64,000 bases of DNA, from the NCBI RefSeq assembly GCF_032062135.1, contig NC_092862.1:42935802-42999801 (forward strand), in the 5' to 3' direction. The position numbers were made by a program, and so were the translations under genes. Source of the DNA: Pyxicephalus adspersus (lineage: Eukaryota > Chordata > Amphibia > Anura > Pyxicephalidae). How positions within the stretch are numbered: position 1 is the first letter of the stretch; each line of letters begins with the position of its first letter. The notes under the pieces are model-generated. The model saw only the letters and a list, made by a program, of their open reading frames with translations, ran no database searches and was not told where the DNA came from. Positions 1 through 12,593 of this stretch are shown here, piece after piece.

Positions 1-1403
1 GCATAGGTCTACCAGCATGTTTTTTATATCATTAACTACATAGTGCTGTACATAATGTGTTCGCTATATAAAACACTACAACATTCTGAAAGATGTGTGA
101 AAAGTCATTGTAGGTCATGTATTACACAAAAAGTAATTTAACTAATAATTTTAATTTTCGGTACATATTCCCTGATGTTTAAACATTTGCCTAAAGAGAT
201 CTATCATTTAGTAAAGGAATTTGGGCAAAGTGATTTTTTTGTTTGCAAGGGATGTTTTACTTAGCTTAGCAAATGAGATGAAGGTCTATAGCCTTTAATT
301 ATCTAGTAAGCAAAATCTGTTTTTTTAAGATTTCTTGCTTGTGATTGGGTATTGAGCTAAATGAAATATCACTTGCAAAGGGAAAATTCACTTGCAAGAA
401 AACACCTCAAATACGTTTAGAATATTAACCTTATTGTAGCATCAGAGGGAATTCCTTTATTGAAGCAATATGTCCTAATTTTGCTGGTCACTTAACAATA
501 TTTTTTAATTCTAAAGATAATCTGTCACCTGTGTGTCAGATTGCAATGCCTTCCAAAGCATTTCCCCCACCCCCACATCAATCCCAGCAAGGTGTGCTTA
601 TCTTCTCACATTCCAACACCATTACCACTACCAGCAAGAACGGGTAAAACCCCTATTAGGAATTTTTGTGATGTCTGCACACAGCTAGAGAGATTTCCCT
701 TCAATTCTTGTTATAGATGTAACAGGGAATGAGAGTAAATTCTAGAAATTGTCCCTAAATAGGTATACATTTTGGAGAATTACTTTTACCTCTTGTTTGG
801 ATCACAATATGAAATGTTGGATTTCTCCTCAACAATAGCCACTAGAACAAAGATTGGAGGTAAATCTCACCAATAGCAGGGCAGACAGCCTTTAGCTTTT
901 TATACAAATTTAAAAAAGGTTTGCCTTTTACATACTATTTGAGTTCAAACTGTTCAAATCATAGACTATTAAATTACTAACATCCATGTCCTACCTTATA
1001 ATCTAGCAGTTCTGCATCATCTCTGCAAAGTACTATGTATTGCTATTCCTGCTGCTGAAAGAAAATGCATAAGATATAAATGTTAGTAGGACAGATGTTC
1101 TCAAATGTTATGTTTGGATGATAGTGGGTGATGTGTGATTGGAGTGTTTATTGTTGATTTAAAAGCCTGCACCTATAAAATTTAGTTGCTTTTTTATTGG
1201 CTTCTTTTTAAAAGATTCCAATAAAAATGTTAAAATCCTCTCAAGGACCTTGGGACATGGAAGCTGGATCCCTCAATTAGAAGTGACAAAAAGGGGGTAT
1301 TAAACCACTCTGCTAAAAAAAAAGAAATATATAGGTAGAACATAGAAATATGATTTTAAATTACCCAGAAATATAAGACTTAATTTTAGAATTCACAAAT
1401 AAA
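1..1403. other. AT-rich DNA, no gene recognised
   Basis: No coding signal is visible. The only open frame of note (541-732, 63 codons) is proline-rich by chance and has no recognisable domain. The stretch around 190-290 has wording like CTTAGCTTAGCAAATGAG that resembles the AGC/TTAGTGAA-type foldback repeats seen later, but no paired arm could be defined. Confidence 0.5.
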
Positions 1404-1535
1404 TTCTAAGAGTGTAAGCTCTTCTGGACAGGGTCCTGTGTCACTGATTGTATCTATCTGTCATTTGCAACCCTTTTTTAATGTACAGTGATGCGTAATA
1501 TGTTGGTGCTATATAAATATTATTTATTAAATTGT
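1404..1535 (+). repeat. L2-like LINE 3' tail, truncated copy
   Basis: The segment reads GTAAGCTCTTCTGGACAGGG, then TGTCATTTGCAACCC, then a GTAATATGTTGGTGCTATAT stretch and AAAT plus an AT-rich end. The same ordered landmarks occur at the 3' end of the recognisable L2-like LINE at 37273-38408, so this is a severely 5'-truncated copy containing only untranslated tail. Several substitutions and no long ATT microsatellite suggest an older copy. It has no coding capacity. Confidence 0.75.
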
Positions 1536-4204
1536 TAAGATACATGTAGACATACTCAAATGACTTTAGGGGATTTAGATCCATAGTTGAATGATGAATA
1601 TTTTCTGCTTATAGCGTAATTAAGCTCACCTCCCCTCTGGCTCTGGCACCAACATCTTTACCTGGTCCTGTTCCATGTTTGGGCCATGTCGATTGCCCAG
1701 GTCGACATAAGGAAAGATCATTCATTCCCAGCAGCCAGCTATGGATCATACAGTGTGTACATAGCATGCCCCTTCAACACTCAGTTGAGTTGACTGCACT
1801 CAGTTGTTTGGTTTTAAAGTTTAGTTCCGTTATAACTATATAAAGTTAATAAAGTATACGTAAACTTTTTGAAACAAAAGGTATTTGAATGTTTTCCTCT
1901 AAAGCATTATTAGGTACATACTTTAACTTTGTCACTGTAAAGCCCCATTATTGAGTTATTCCTACTTCCAGTTTATACAGTCAATGCCAATCTTCAGAGA
2001 GGTCGTGTGAATATCTCAAGAATGGGACTTTAAAGAAACATAGAGAAGATAATCATACTTCACATGAGAACATACATATTCTTTTACTTTGTTTCAATGA
2101 AGTTCCATTCTTCAGGGATTCCCAGCTCCTTCTGGTTAATCAGCATTGTCTACAAACTGGAAATAGGAATATTTCCAGACAAAAGGCTGGGAAAGGTCTA
2201 AGTTGATTTGGGCTCAGAAGATTTGCACTGAATAAAAATAATGAATGTTTAGTGGCAAAAAATGTACTGAAGGGAAAATTACTGTAAATATTACAGCAAA
2301 ATCTTGTTAAAAGAAAAGTTTATTTTATTTTTAAGTGGACTACCCTAATAACTGAATAACTCACCTAAAAAACTTGCTTAATAAAAAATAAAGATTTACA
2401 TGTTTTTTTTTAAGAAATATGGCTGATAATGTTTTCGATTCCTTAGAGTTGACCAAAGTAGATTAGGAGAAACTACACACATATTTCTATATACATGTAT
2501 ATACAATAAACAATGCTTATGCACAGTAAAGTTGTCATGTAGCTTTACTGATCAGCTGATCCTGCACTCTAATATTTATATATCCAGGGAGCCGTAGTGA
2601 CTTATATATGCTGAAAAATAGTTTGTGGAGAGATTTCAATTGGGGTTTTCGGCTTATACCTCAGTACTAGGCTCTGCTCTACTTGTAAAGAATTCTTTCT
2701 ATGCTTCGGCTTTTGAAATATTAAAACATGAATTATTTACTGCAAAGGTTCCAGGGGCTAAGTAACACCAATGTTATATTGTATGCCAAAAGTGTTTCTT
2801 GACCTTTGAAACATGGAAATAACTTTCAGGTACTTCAGGAAACCCCATTATAATTACTATATCCACAATCAACAGCTCTAGACAATGCATAATGTTTAAC
2901 CACAATACTTGTCAATAAAATTATAATTCATACAGGGACACTCTTTGTAGCTGGGGTAACTACCTTATCTGTAAGGACAGAAATAGTCGGAATAGGTGAC
3001 AACAGTTATCTTGTTCTGTCTGCTGTTAGGCAGCAGCTTTGCAATTAAACATTTTACAATATTCGGTTCAGTTGGGTTTTCTACACATAAAGTACTTTTT
3101 CTAATCTGTCTGACATGGAACATAGGAGTGATGTGTTTGTAATTCTTCAGGGATGCATGTTCCATTGGTACTGTGGGTTGTTCTATTTGTAACTTCTTTT
3201 TTATATGAAGTTTTCTTCCAAATAAATTATAATAATGGAAAAAAATCAATCCAAGGCACATATTGTGCAAAAATCATACAAGCGCAGCCAAGGCATCTGT
3301 TCAGGGAGAACTACAACTACCTTCATGCTTTATTGATCATATAATCATCGAAACATCCCTGCAACAGCTGCATTCAGATCTTTGTGATTTCAGGTAGTGC
3401 TTAAGAATATAATTTTACTTACAACACAATAATTATAATTAGTCTTATATTTGAGATTGGTTTTATGTTCGTAGATAGAGTTAATGACAGCAAATTTAAT
3501 TTATTTATCCTTTCAGCATAAAATCAATGCATACAGAATGGCTGCGGTATACATTTGTATATGTTATGATTTTACAGAAAAATATATTTTATTATTATTA
3601 TTAGGTGAGCAAATATTAAATTATCTGTTTATGAATGTGCTTATCAGATCAGTGTCATTTATCCTGTTTCCTGTGAGCCCAGGGCATCATTGACACACCC
3701 TTGGATTGAGACATTTTTTCTAGTTTTGAACATTTAGTAGAATGTATCTACAACTTGCACCTTTTACTGGTTATCAATTGATAAAATTCTTGTCTTTAAA
3801 CTAATCATAATTAGAATATGCATAATTATTAGTGCCAGAAAGCAAGTTATGATGTACTGTGGGTATTGGTGGCTTTTCCAAGCTGGCAGACTCTAGGTTG
3901 TTTAATAAATGAAAGTAAGCACAAAACACCTTATCAAAATGTTCTCTGTGTGGGAACAAAATCAATTATTGGCTGATAAATCTGGAAGGTGTTGGATGTC
4001 TTTAATTATAATAGCAAATAAATAATTATAATAGCAAATTGCTAGTCCACAGGTAAGGAGTTAACATGATGTTACAATTGTGAGTTTCTGTGATCGATAT
4101 TAGATTTCAGCATTGATTGTTTTTCTGATTTTATACATATACAGGTCAATAGAAAAGTATTTCATGTTTCTAGAATAGAAGGCAGCCTTCTGATTCTTCT
4201 TAAA
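1536..4204. other. No feature recognised; AT-rich DNA
   Basis: Open frames at 2965-3270 (minus, 101 codons), 3153-3344 and 3484-3693 overlap one another on both strands, have no recognisable motif and are explained by low stop density. A C-rich patch near 1630-1790 might be an old repeat, but I could not place it in a family. Confidence 0.45.
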
Positions 4205-4690
4205 ATTATTTTTTTTAATAAAAAAGATCAAAACATGTAAAAAAAGATTATCAAGGACAAAAAGAACAATGAGCATGGGAAAACATATCGTAAACTATGA
4301 TCGTCAGTTGAAACGTTTAGCAAAAATGTAGAGCAATTAAAAAAACAGACTAAGTGAGCATTTGACAAATAAAGCCATGGGGAATGTACAATCCCATAGG
4401 GAATTAAGGGTGAGGGACACTGTTAGGGGCTGAGAAAAAAGTATATGCTAAGGCATAGGGTTGAATCAGTGTGCCTCTAGAAAGATAAAGGCTAAGGGAA
4501 GGAGGAAGCATAAAAAATATTAAACCCCACTACATAGAGCAGAAGAAATAGAAAAAGAAAAGAAGTCAGAATGGAGTATAGGGAGAAGAAAAAATAATGG
4601 AAGAATAGGGAGGGGTGATTCAATCCAGGTGTGGAGGGATCTAAGAAGTAGCATCTAATATGGAGGAAACAGGAACTGAGGTTTGGCTCA
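4205..4690 (-). repeat. Probable antisense retrotransposon 3' tail (purine-rich)
   Basis: The segment begins with a T-rich run and continues into a long purine-rich tract and a CAATCCAGGTGTGG motif. The copy at 18481-18930 has the same layout: T-rich start, purine-rich middle, then AATCCAGGTGG. I read both as antisense LINE-type 3' untranslated regions. No coding part is attached. The plus-strand LINE starts directly after it, so an alternative is that part of this tract is that LINE's own 5' region. Confidence 0.35.
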
Positions 4691-4936
4691 AAGGAGCATT
4701 ATAACCAAGGGGACAGGGAGCGTGGCTTGCACATGGCAGAGTTAGGAAGCAGACTGCTGGAGCTCCATGCCTGATCATCCTGTCTGTGCTAACAGCCTCA
4801 AATATGCCAACAACTGGTCAGTATAACAAGGGAAAGAAGAGAGAAGCATCCGGTAACCTCCACGGCCCTTGGGGGTCAACCGGGAGGCGATATACAAGGC
4901 TATGTACCGCTATCACAGCACTCCCCAGAGACATCC

Positions 4937-5760
4937 ATGATGGTCGACACAGCAGAAGGCTCTACACGCAGCCACGAGTCTTCTTTCTCTCAGCACCATG
5001 AGGCGCATGTAACAAGTGGGAACAATGCATATCAAGTAGGTGAGCTCCAATCTTCCTCTACCCTTGCAGAAATTAAAGTGTTATTAAGCTTCCTGCCTAC
5101 TAGAGCTGATTTAGAAGCTCATACCCATCGGCTTGAGGCTTCTTTAAATTAGAAGTGGCAGAGCTCAAAAAGAATATTAAGTCCACTTAAGAGGCAGTGA
5201 CTGTACTAAAAGTAGATCATGTCCACCAGACCAACACTGAAACCCTACTTACTGAACACGCCCGCAAAATCAACACGATTTTGGGTTCTATTGATGATTT
5301 GGAAAATCGCAATAGGCTCAATAATGTACTAATCTGAGGGTTACCAGAAGCTACTACTGCAAATGATGTGATTTCTACAGTCAAAGGTGTACTACTTGAT
5401 TTCTACAGTCAAGTAGGTGGTCTAATTGATTGCCATGTTACTACAGATCTTCCTATTGATAGAGCTCATAGAGCCTTGGGCCCTAAACCATCTGATCCTA
5501 CCCGTCCAAAGGACATAATCTGCAGGATTCATTACTTCAATGTGAAAAAGGAAATCATGGCAGCTGCGTGCCAGAAGTGCGGTTCTGATTTAAGCACTTG
5601 GATGTGCTTAAATCAAGGAATATACCATACCGATTGGGCTTCCCCTTCCAGCTACAGGTTCGTTTTATTCGGCAAATCCTGATTTTTAAAGATATGGAAG
5701 ATCTTCCTAAGTTGGTGATTTCTTTGAATCTCCTGTCAATTACCTTACCTCAATGGTCTC
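4937..5760 (+). pseudogene. LINE ORF1p relic (L1 ORF1-like RNA-binding protein)
   Basis: In living elements ORF1p coats the LINE RNA and helps reverse transcription. Here it is spread over three frames. A first frame (4937-5152) breaks near 5150. The next frame continues as LEVAELKKN, a heptad-like coiled-coil part, interrupted by stops near 5189 and 5335. It includes the hallmark SIDDLENRNRLNNVLI just before the RRM-like domain and then IDRAHRALGPKP. A second shift near 5600 leads to IPYRLGFPFQLQV and DLPKLV, typical of the C-terminal domain of L1 ORF1p. The domain order is complete, but at least two frameshifts and two stops make it non-functional. Confidence 0.85.
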
Positions 5761-6399
5761 AAGTTCATTTTGGTCTGGGTTAATTTGAGTATTGCTATCT
5801 CACTATATGGCTGAACTGATGACTTTTGTGGTTTTCCTACAATACAGAGTAACTTCTGGTTACCCCAAGTTTGATACCCCCCTGGATCTATGCACCTAGC
5901 TCTTCAGAAGTCCGCGGCAGCAGTATATCACAATTAAAATCTTGTGACTTCATTGAGGGACACCTTTACCATATCCTTTTTGCAGGCTGAGACCCGCTTC
6001 AGCTCTTTGAGATGTGTTATTGTTTTTATGCAGACTCTTTCTGTATGTTTATACTGACTATTATTAAGTCTGATTTAGATGGTTATCTTGGTATTTTTGG
6101 ATAAGATTGCACTACTTTTTTCCAGAAATGTTACTTGCACTTTTAGAGGCATTTACATATACTCAAGGTTACGCTTGGGCATGTAGGGCCCTTACCTCAG
6201 TAAGATTTTGATTTAGACTTGTCCTCATGTCCCTTGTACTTTTAGTGCAAGTGCGGGTATCTGTAATACTCGCTTTTTCTGTTTCCCCAATCTTTTGTTT
6301 TTCCCTATTTTGTTTTATATACCTTTACGGTATCCATACCCTATTCCCTGACCCTGAAAGAGGTTTAGCCTTTCCTCTTTTAATACCTTAATCTAACAC

Positions 6400-8150
6400 A
6401 GCCGTATAGACATAAAATCAATGGTTCCTTTGAAGTTATCTTCATATAATGTGCGTAGGCTGGATGCATTTTTAATATCCCAATACCTACTAACTTTACC
6501 ACATTTGGTGACTACTGGAATTTTTTTGTGGTCGCCTGTCTTTTTAAAGCTAGATATTTCCCCAGCTGGTGCGTGTTGAACTGGTTGGAAGTTAAATGAC
6601 AATCTTCTTAAAGACCCAACATGTATGATAGATTTAAATAAGATTATTGCAGATTTTTTAATATTTCATGAAACCTATTCCACACCTAAACAGACTCAAT
6701 AGGAAGCTCCTAAATGTGTACTAGGGAACCATTTTATCAAACATGCCTCTAGGCTTAAAAAAGAGAAAACAGCAAGCGTTAAAAGGTTGTTGACGACCAT
6801 TTCCCAATTGGAAGCCAAACATAAAGAAAATCCTGACCCAGACACATTGATTAGTTTATCCCAACACAGGCAACAATTGCGATCATTATTGGATGAGTAT
6901 TCTTTGAAACTCAGAGATAGGATGAGGAAAACATTTTACTAACATGGTGATAAGACTGGTAAATTGTTAGCTAGGGTGCTTTACCCACTCTTATTGACTA
7001 CTTCTATCCCCTATTTTAGATAATCTAGGTGGCAGATTGCATAATCCCACTGAGATTGTATCTTCCTTTGTATCAAGATCTATATAATCTCAAGGGGAAA
7101 CATGCAGATATGCCACTGAAGACATTTCGCAGTGGAGTCAAAGAGTATGTGGATGCAACTGCTTTACCATCTATATCGGCAGATGACCAGCAATATTTAG
7201 AGAGCCAGTTTATGGAACTAGAATTACGTTGCTGTATATCTTCCATGAAAGCAGGTAAAAGCCCTGGACCTGATGGCCTACTATCTAGGATTTATAAGAC
7301 ATTTACAGACATTATTATAACCCTCTTATTATTCATGTTTATTAGCATTTCCAAAGATTGTGTGTTTTCTACTCAATCCCTTGAAGCTCATATCACAGTT
7401 TTACCCAAACCGGGTAAAGACGCTACATTATGTAGTAATTATAGACCTATCTCCCTAACTACTTTGGACATCAGAATATACTCTAAACTCCTGGCCAACA
7501 GATTGAAAATATTGATTCCTAATGTTAAACCCTCTGATCAGGTAGGCTTTACATCTGGACGAGAAGCCAGGGATAATACCCTGAAAACAATATTCCTCAT
7601 CAATTATGCCCAAAATGCCAGTTGCTATGTGTCTTTTATTGGTTGACGCTGCATTTGGTCGTATAAAGTGGATTTTTCTACAGGAAACACACAGGCCCTT
7701 TACTCAGGACCGTATGCCAAAGTACGAGCCAATGGGATTGTATTAGAGTCATTTAATACATGAAATAGCACCAGACAGGGATGTCCCCTCTCGACCATAT
7801 TATATATTTTGGTGATGGAACATCTTGCTAATGCTATCAGGAATATTTTGGATATCAAAGGTCTACAGGGTCGGGAACATCATTACAAATTATGACTATT
7901 TGCAGATGATCTCCTGCTATATATTACATCTCCACACATATCTGTACCAGTACTTATGAGGGAATCTGAACGTTTTGGGGCATTGTGTAACTTTAAAGCT
8001 AACTATGACAAAACAGAGGCCCTTAATGATAATTTGATCAAATATCTGGGTATCAAAATACCATCCAATATTACATTGATGGCTGACATGAACTATAGGC
8101 TGTTCATCACAAATATTACCAATACGCTCCATTCATACAATGATGCGCAC
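6400..8150 (+). pseudogene. LINE ORF2 relic (endonuclease stub plus reverse transcriptase)
   Basis: The start reads SSYNVRRLDAF, like the opening of an apurinic-type endonuclease. The sequence then jumps within about 150 bases to WKLNDNLLKDPT, which in relatives lies at the end of that domain, so most of the endonuclease is deleted. A linker (DEYSLKLRDRMRKTFY) leads to the reverse transcriptase: AGKSPGPDGL, ITVLPKPGKD, NYRPISLTTLD, DQVGFTSGREARDN in the open frame 7029-7646, then RQGCPLS near 7775 and the catalytic FADDLL near 7900. Stops and shifts occur after 7646. The segment after YLGIKI is shortened and the C-terminal zinc-knuckle motif is not seen. Confidence 0.88.
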
Positions 8151-8660
8151 TTGTAGCCAGGGAGGAGAAAAAAGATACTGCACATGGGATATATGGGTGC
8201 TCTAAAACAGTTTTCCGATACTCCAATCCTTCCTGCCTTGAAGGCCCCTGAAGTGGTACTGTAGGAATTCATTACTCTAACTGGGCTCTCCTGGAATTGT
8301 ACTAACCATAAGCATAATAGTTGGGAATAAATAAGTATATATTGGATAGGTTTGTCCCATTTTTCAAATGTACTATATATGTTTTCTGATCATAGGATCT
8401 CCTAATTGGGAGAAGGTCTTTCAACAATAATAATACTGATGGAATGGATAATTTGTATTATATTAACAATTGACATGTATTGTTTTTGATACTGTCTATA
8501 TATTGGCTCTTAATATGTTTTGGTATTTTATAACTTTTTTTCAGGCTGTTTACATACTACTTCTGGTGTTATATCCTCCCCCCTCTTCTTTTCTGTCTCC
8601 TTCCTTATGTTGTATTTTTGAAAAATTTCAATAAACATTTATTACACATAAACAGACAAA

Positions 8661-10079
8661 TCATCCAATCCTGATGGAAAGTGACAGGGCAGATGTAAGT
8701 GATCTTATATTATTTATTTACAGTAAAGCTAGTCAGCCATCCTGTGATTCCCACTGGGACTGAAGACTGGTGATCCACTGTTGCAGTCGGACCCAACCCT
8801 AATCAGGCTTTTGAAGTTGCTGAATCTTCTTATAGTGGTACCTTGTAAAACTGGAGTCTTCAGTATCACAGGAGGACCTAATAAGAAGTGCCAATGTCAG
8901 ACAGAAAGGACCCCAAGAAAAGACCACTGCACTTCAAAAAAAGAAGACTCGGGTCATCAAATGCTCTCATGTTTTGTGTTCAGCATTTGTGCCATTTAGA
9001 TTATTACTTTTTTGTGAAGTTATTGGAGCTTTCTGCTTTGATATTTATAAGTATCCTAATGACAATATATCTATTTTGAAGGATATTTATTTTATTACTA
9101 TCTTTAGTCGATCATTAAGTAGTATGGTTCTGACAAAAAAAGCCTTGTTCCAGAACTACACTAATACTAAAGTCTGTATTTAGCTACAGTGACATAACCT
9201 TGTTGAATAGGGCAATGTTTTGAAGTATTTTAAAATATTACTTTGCCCTTGTATTAGAAAGAAACGACAGTCTGCTGTCTCTGTGCAACGCCTTTTGGTC
9301 TCTGTAACTTTTCCTGCCTGCTAAGAGTTTTTTCCATCTTCTACTTCTGCTGTAGTCTTCTGACTGTCCTAGATCAATATCTTTATGACCTTAACACGAA
9401 TTAAACTAGTTATCTACCTTCTACAGTCTGTTCTCCCACAGCCATCAATTCACTAAGTCGTTTTGACTTTTATTGTAAATTCAGATGAAATATTGGCTTA
9501 CTTTACTTTGACTTTTTGATCAACATTTTGCTGCCAACTTTTCTAGCAAATATACTAGAAAATAACTTACTTAGCAATTTGTTTTCACAATATTTTTTTA
9601 GTGATAATATAAACTCTAACTCTTTCATGGCTGCACAACTACACTACACTACAGAAACACACACACATTTTATAGCTATAGCAATAGTAAGCAAGAGGTT
9701 TTAAAAAATCTCCTTCTCTCTCCTTATTTTTAAGAGGACCTATCTTTACTTAATGTTAAACCTTCCTTTAACCTAAATGTCTTTTCTCAATGCAAATAAC
9801 GAAAATTACTTGGTATTTAGTAGTTGTAAATCAAACACTGTGTAATTGCTGATTATTTTAACAACGTTTCAGCAATATCCAAGTGATTACTCTTCAGTTT
9901 CCATGATGTAAATAATTTTGTAACTTAAAAACCATTATGGAGTAAATTAACCCTGTAAAATCGTCTGCACAAATAGGATGCTTGGTTGGTTGAAAATTCT
10001 TATATGTTTTTTTTTAAGATTTTAGATGAGTATGAGATGCCTATGTATTTCTTGTTTTGTACCGATTTTTGCCTGTTGG
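8661..10079. other. No gene recognised
   Basis: Short open frames (8781-9183, 9516-9704) lack known motifs and overlap in different frames. The stretch 9440-9780 resembles AT-rich MITE debris (AATTCACTAAG wording) but no terminal inverted repeats could be paired. Confidence 0.4.
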
Positions 10080-10560
10080 TGTCATGTTCTTTGCATTAAG
10101 TAGTTTACTTCACAACCAGTTGTGCAACCTTTAAAGGGAATCACTGTAAACTTGTGTTTTTTTGTAGCACCCAATAAGACATCTGCATCTGTCAACAAAT
10201 AGTTTGGCCAGGCTTTGATAAGTAACCATGCTTCAGCTGTGTCCAGCCAAAGGGTGCCACTTTTGTCCAATATTTTGTTCTTAGCTATTATTTAACTGTG
10301 TTTTGGGTTATTATCCTGTTGCAGAATTCTGCATTGTGGTTTGTTAATACGCATTTTAGCAAATTCCAGTCTGACTTTTTAATGTTTTTCTTTTAACAGT
10401 GGAGTATTCTTTGTTCTTCTTCCACTAAGCCCACTGCCATTTGTAAAGAGATGGTGCAATGTTTGGCAATGCCTGCCAATGTTTGGCGATGGTGCAATGC
10501 CTTTAGCTTTAACATGCTGGTCTGTTTTTTTTTCTGATATCCTTAGACAACTCTCTTCTT
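10080..10560 (-). pseudogene. Possible Tc1/mariner-type transposase relic (antisense)
   Basis: Read on the minus strand this resembles heavily decayed Tc1-like DNA transposon coding sequence. On the plus strand the wording TTGGGTTATTATCCTGTTGC followed by GCAAATTCCAGTCTGACTTT and TTCTTCCACTAAGCCC follows the order usual for antisense Tc1 transposases. The 62-codon minus frame at 10082-10270 is a possible coding piece but has no diagnostic catalytic motif. No terminal repeats were found. The family call rests on remembered similarity. Confidence 0.45.
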
Positions 10561-10839
10561 TGCTTTCTCTGGTACATGTTTTGTATAGGACAAATGATGT
10601 TAATGACTACTCCATTTAAATAGGCCAAATAACTGACTGTACTATTCACAGGGAATGTGTGACAAGAAAAAACTAGTTTCACTTTAATCCAGTGATTTAT
10701 CATTTTCTCTAAGGGTACAAACATATGTGTCCATTCTATATTAGAATATATCAATTTGTCTATGGCTTATTTTTGTTTGGTGTTGCCATCATCTATCTAT
10801 ATTACTGTGCTCAAGACCTTTTGAAATCTCCATGGAATC

Positions 10840-10985
10840 CCACCTTATCCTCCTGAGGAAGCCTGAATGACAAAACGCGTTGAGGCATGACATGCATATT
10901 ATCAACAATATTTATTGAAGGACTAGATTTACTGTTTAAGCTTGACATGTGTTATAGGTGAATGTTGTTGTTGCTAATATTATTA
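10840..10985. repeat. Possible frog interspersed repeat with ACGCGTTGAGG motif
   Basis: The block CTGAGGAAGCCTGAATGAC followed by AAAACGCGTTGAGG looks like a widespread amphibian repeat motif that I remember but cannot name with certainty. It is the only such copy in the window, so no internal comparison supports it. Confidence 0.3.
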
Positions 10986-11554
10986 TTAAAGAGGACTCTT
11001 TTTTGCCCTAATGTATTTTATGATATTTTAAATATAGTTGTTTCACGATAACTAGTATTTGTTGATGTCAAAATCACAGTATCTTTTCCTTTATCTTGTG
11101 TACTAATTTAGGGGAGGAGGAAACAAAATATATGTGTAAATAATATAGCAGCATTGGGGTTGAGAAAATAATTGACTATGGTGATTGCTCCCCTCTCTTA
11201 CTGATTCACCAAGCAAAAAAAAAAAAAAAGCAATTCTGGCAGTTCCCGTTCTATGCTATTCCGGGCATCCAATTTCAGGTTGTTATTGCAGCCTCACATA
11301 AAATATCTTCTTGAGCTAAAAGATGTTAGAATGATTGTCTGGTGTCCCAATATTTCATCTTTTAAAGTGAGCTGGAAGCTACCATTGATATATTTTCCTT
11401 ACAACCCTGCCCTTGACCTATGTCATGCAGTAATGAAGGATGAGGATAAATGTGGCATGCAGTAGTTTATTGTTCAGAAATTGACCCAGGTGTACAAAAC
11501 ATGGAGCAACGCAATATACACAATGCTGCAAATGTTTTTGGCTTTGACTATTAA
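10986..11554. other. No gene recognised
   Basis: AT-rich DNA with an A-run at 11214-11229. The 70-codon frame at 11253-11465 has no recognisable domain. Confidence 0.4.
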
Positions 11555-11660
11555 CATTATTATTATGAATATTATTATTATTATTATTAATAATAATAAT
11601 GATAATAATCTTAATAATAATACCAGGATTTACATATTACATGGTGCTGTACATTATTGA
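11555..11660 (-). repeat. L2-like LINE 3' tail with ATT/AAT microsatellite, antisense
   Basis: An ATT/AAT repeat is followed by AGGATTTACATATTACATGG and GCTGTACATTA, the reverse complement of the tail seen at 26356-26516. The microsatellite lies at the 3' end of the LINE, as expected for this group. There is no coding part. Confidence 0.65.
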
Positions 11661-12154
11661 AAAAAAACTGCAATTAAAAAAACATTATTTATGGAGCAAG
11701 AACTGTAGCAAAGTTTACTTTCAATCTGTTTTGTCCTAGAGACTTTACAAATTGCAATTCTTGTGGAATGCACCTTTTGACTAAATGGATATCAAATAGT
11801 ACTATGCAGCTTTAGTAAAGTATATTGTCAACTATTTTTTTACATTTGTTCAGAGAGGGGATCTCTCTGATTTAATACAATTTTAATTTCCTGAATCAAG
11901 AGGCCTCATCAGAGCAGAGTAATTTCCCTCACCTATTACACAGATAACATCTCAAAGGGTAAATTAAATTAGACTCCCTTCACTTTCTCCTTTAGTGACA
12001 ATGGTTGCCAGGACAAATAAAAGGAGTTGAATTTCCAATATGGGTACAGAACACAAAAAAAAACTGGCAGAGGGTTTACCCATCTATTTTATCCAAACCT
12101 AAATAAAAATACTTGCCATTCACATACACTTTAAAAACTGAGCTAAAGTGAGTT

Positions 12155-12480
12155 TTAAAGTGGATCTAAACCCAGCAAACTCCCCTGTCCATGTTCCAGG
12201 GCTATCCTCCTTCTGTTTTTTACGCGTCCAGAAGATCTGTTGCTATCCTGACTGGCCATGCCAGGATGACATAATCATACGTTATCCCGACACATGCAAG
12301 GAAAGTCGGGAATGCGCAGGTTCCATGGTAACTAAGGCTGATGCTGCGGATGCGCGGCTCCGCTGTTTTTCCAGAAACCTGGTGTGATCAGGTAGGTAAG
12401 TCGCATTATTGCAGAAAGGACACCATCTGTCCATTTCTGCACTAATGCCATGTCTTATCCCGCAAAAAAGTGGACTCTAG
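12155..12480 (+). mobile_element. TTAA-bounded non-autonomous DNA element (piggyBac-like?)
   Basis: The left end is TTAAAGTGGATCTAAACCC, preceded by TTAA at 12155-12158. Inside are ATTGCAGAAAGGACACC and a nearby complementary pyrimidine stretch, forming a subterminal hairpin shared in looser form with other copies (22255-22600, 61360-61485). The right end is obscured because a foldback MITE starts at 12481. The 79-codon frame at 12148-12387 runs through it and is not a gene. The piggyBac assignment rests only on the TTAA and the G-rich end. Confidence 0.5.
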
Positions 12481-12593
12481 GGGCCTGATTTATTTAACTT
12501 CTCCAAGGCTTTGCTGGATCACCCAGCTTTACTGATGAACGTGTATCCTCTCCATCCTTGGACAGCTTTAAGTAATCAGGCCCTAAGTGTTGA
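12481..12593. mobile_element. Short foldback MITE (GGGCCTGATTTATT family)
   Basis: The left end GGGCCTGATTTATTTAA pairs with the right end TTTAAGTAATCAGGCCC, giving terminal inverted repeats of about 17 bp with a few mismatches. The inside carries GCTGGATCACCCAGC and GTGTATCCTCTCC, which recur in the longer relatives at 15788-15990, 26523-26723 and 63505-63680. At 113 bp this is an internally shortened copy. Confidence 0.7.

Larger units (their letters stand above)
4700..8660 (+). mobile_element. L1/Tx1-like LINE, degenerate, internally deleted
   Basis: This non-LTR retrotransposon relic has, in order, a short 5' region, ORF1 remains (about 4937-5760), a damaged ORF2 (about 6400-8150) and a 3' untranslated end with a polyadenylation-like signal near 8628 (TTTCAATAAACATTTATT). 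ORF1 shows the L1 ORF1p layout (coiled coil then RRM-like part) and ORF2 the L1 reverse transcriptase motifs. Intact elements of this group are usually 5-7 kb; this one is about 4 kb because most of the endonuclease and the region after RT are missing. Stops and frameshifts in both ORFs mean it cannot move on its own. Exact ends are uncertain because no target-site duplication was found. Confidence 0.85.

Noticed and set aside
1630..1800. C-rich patch with a GGTCGACATAAGG word, possible promoter or repeat
   Set aside because: Too short, no TATA or CpG island, no second copy in the window.
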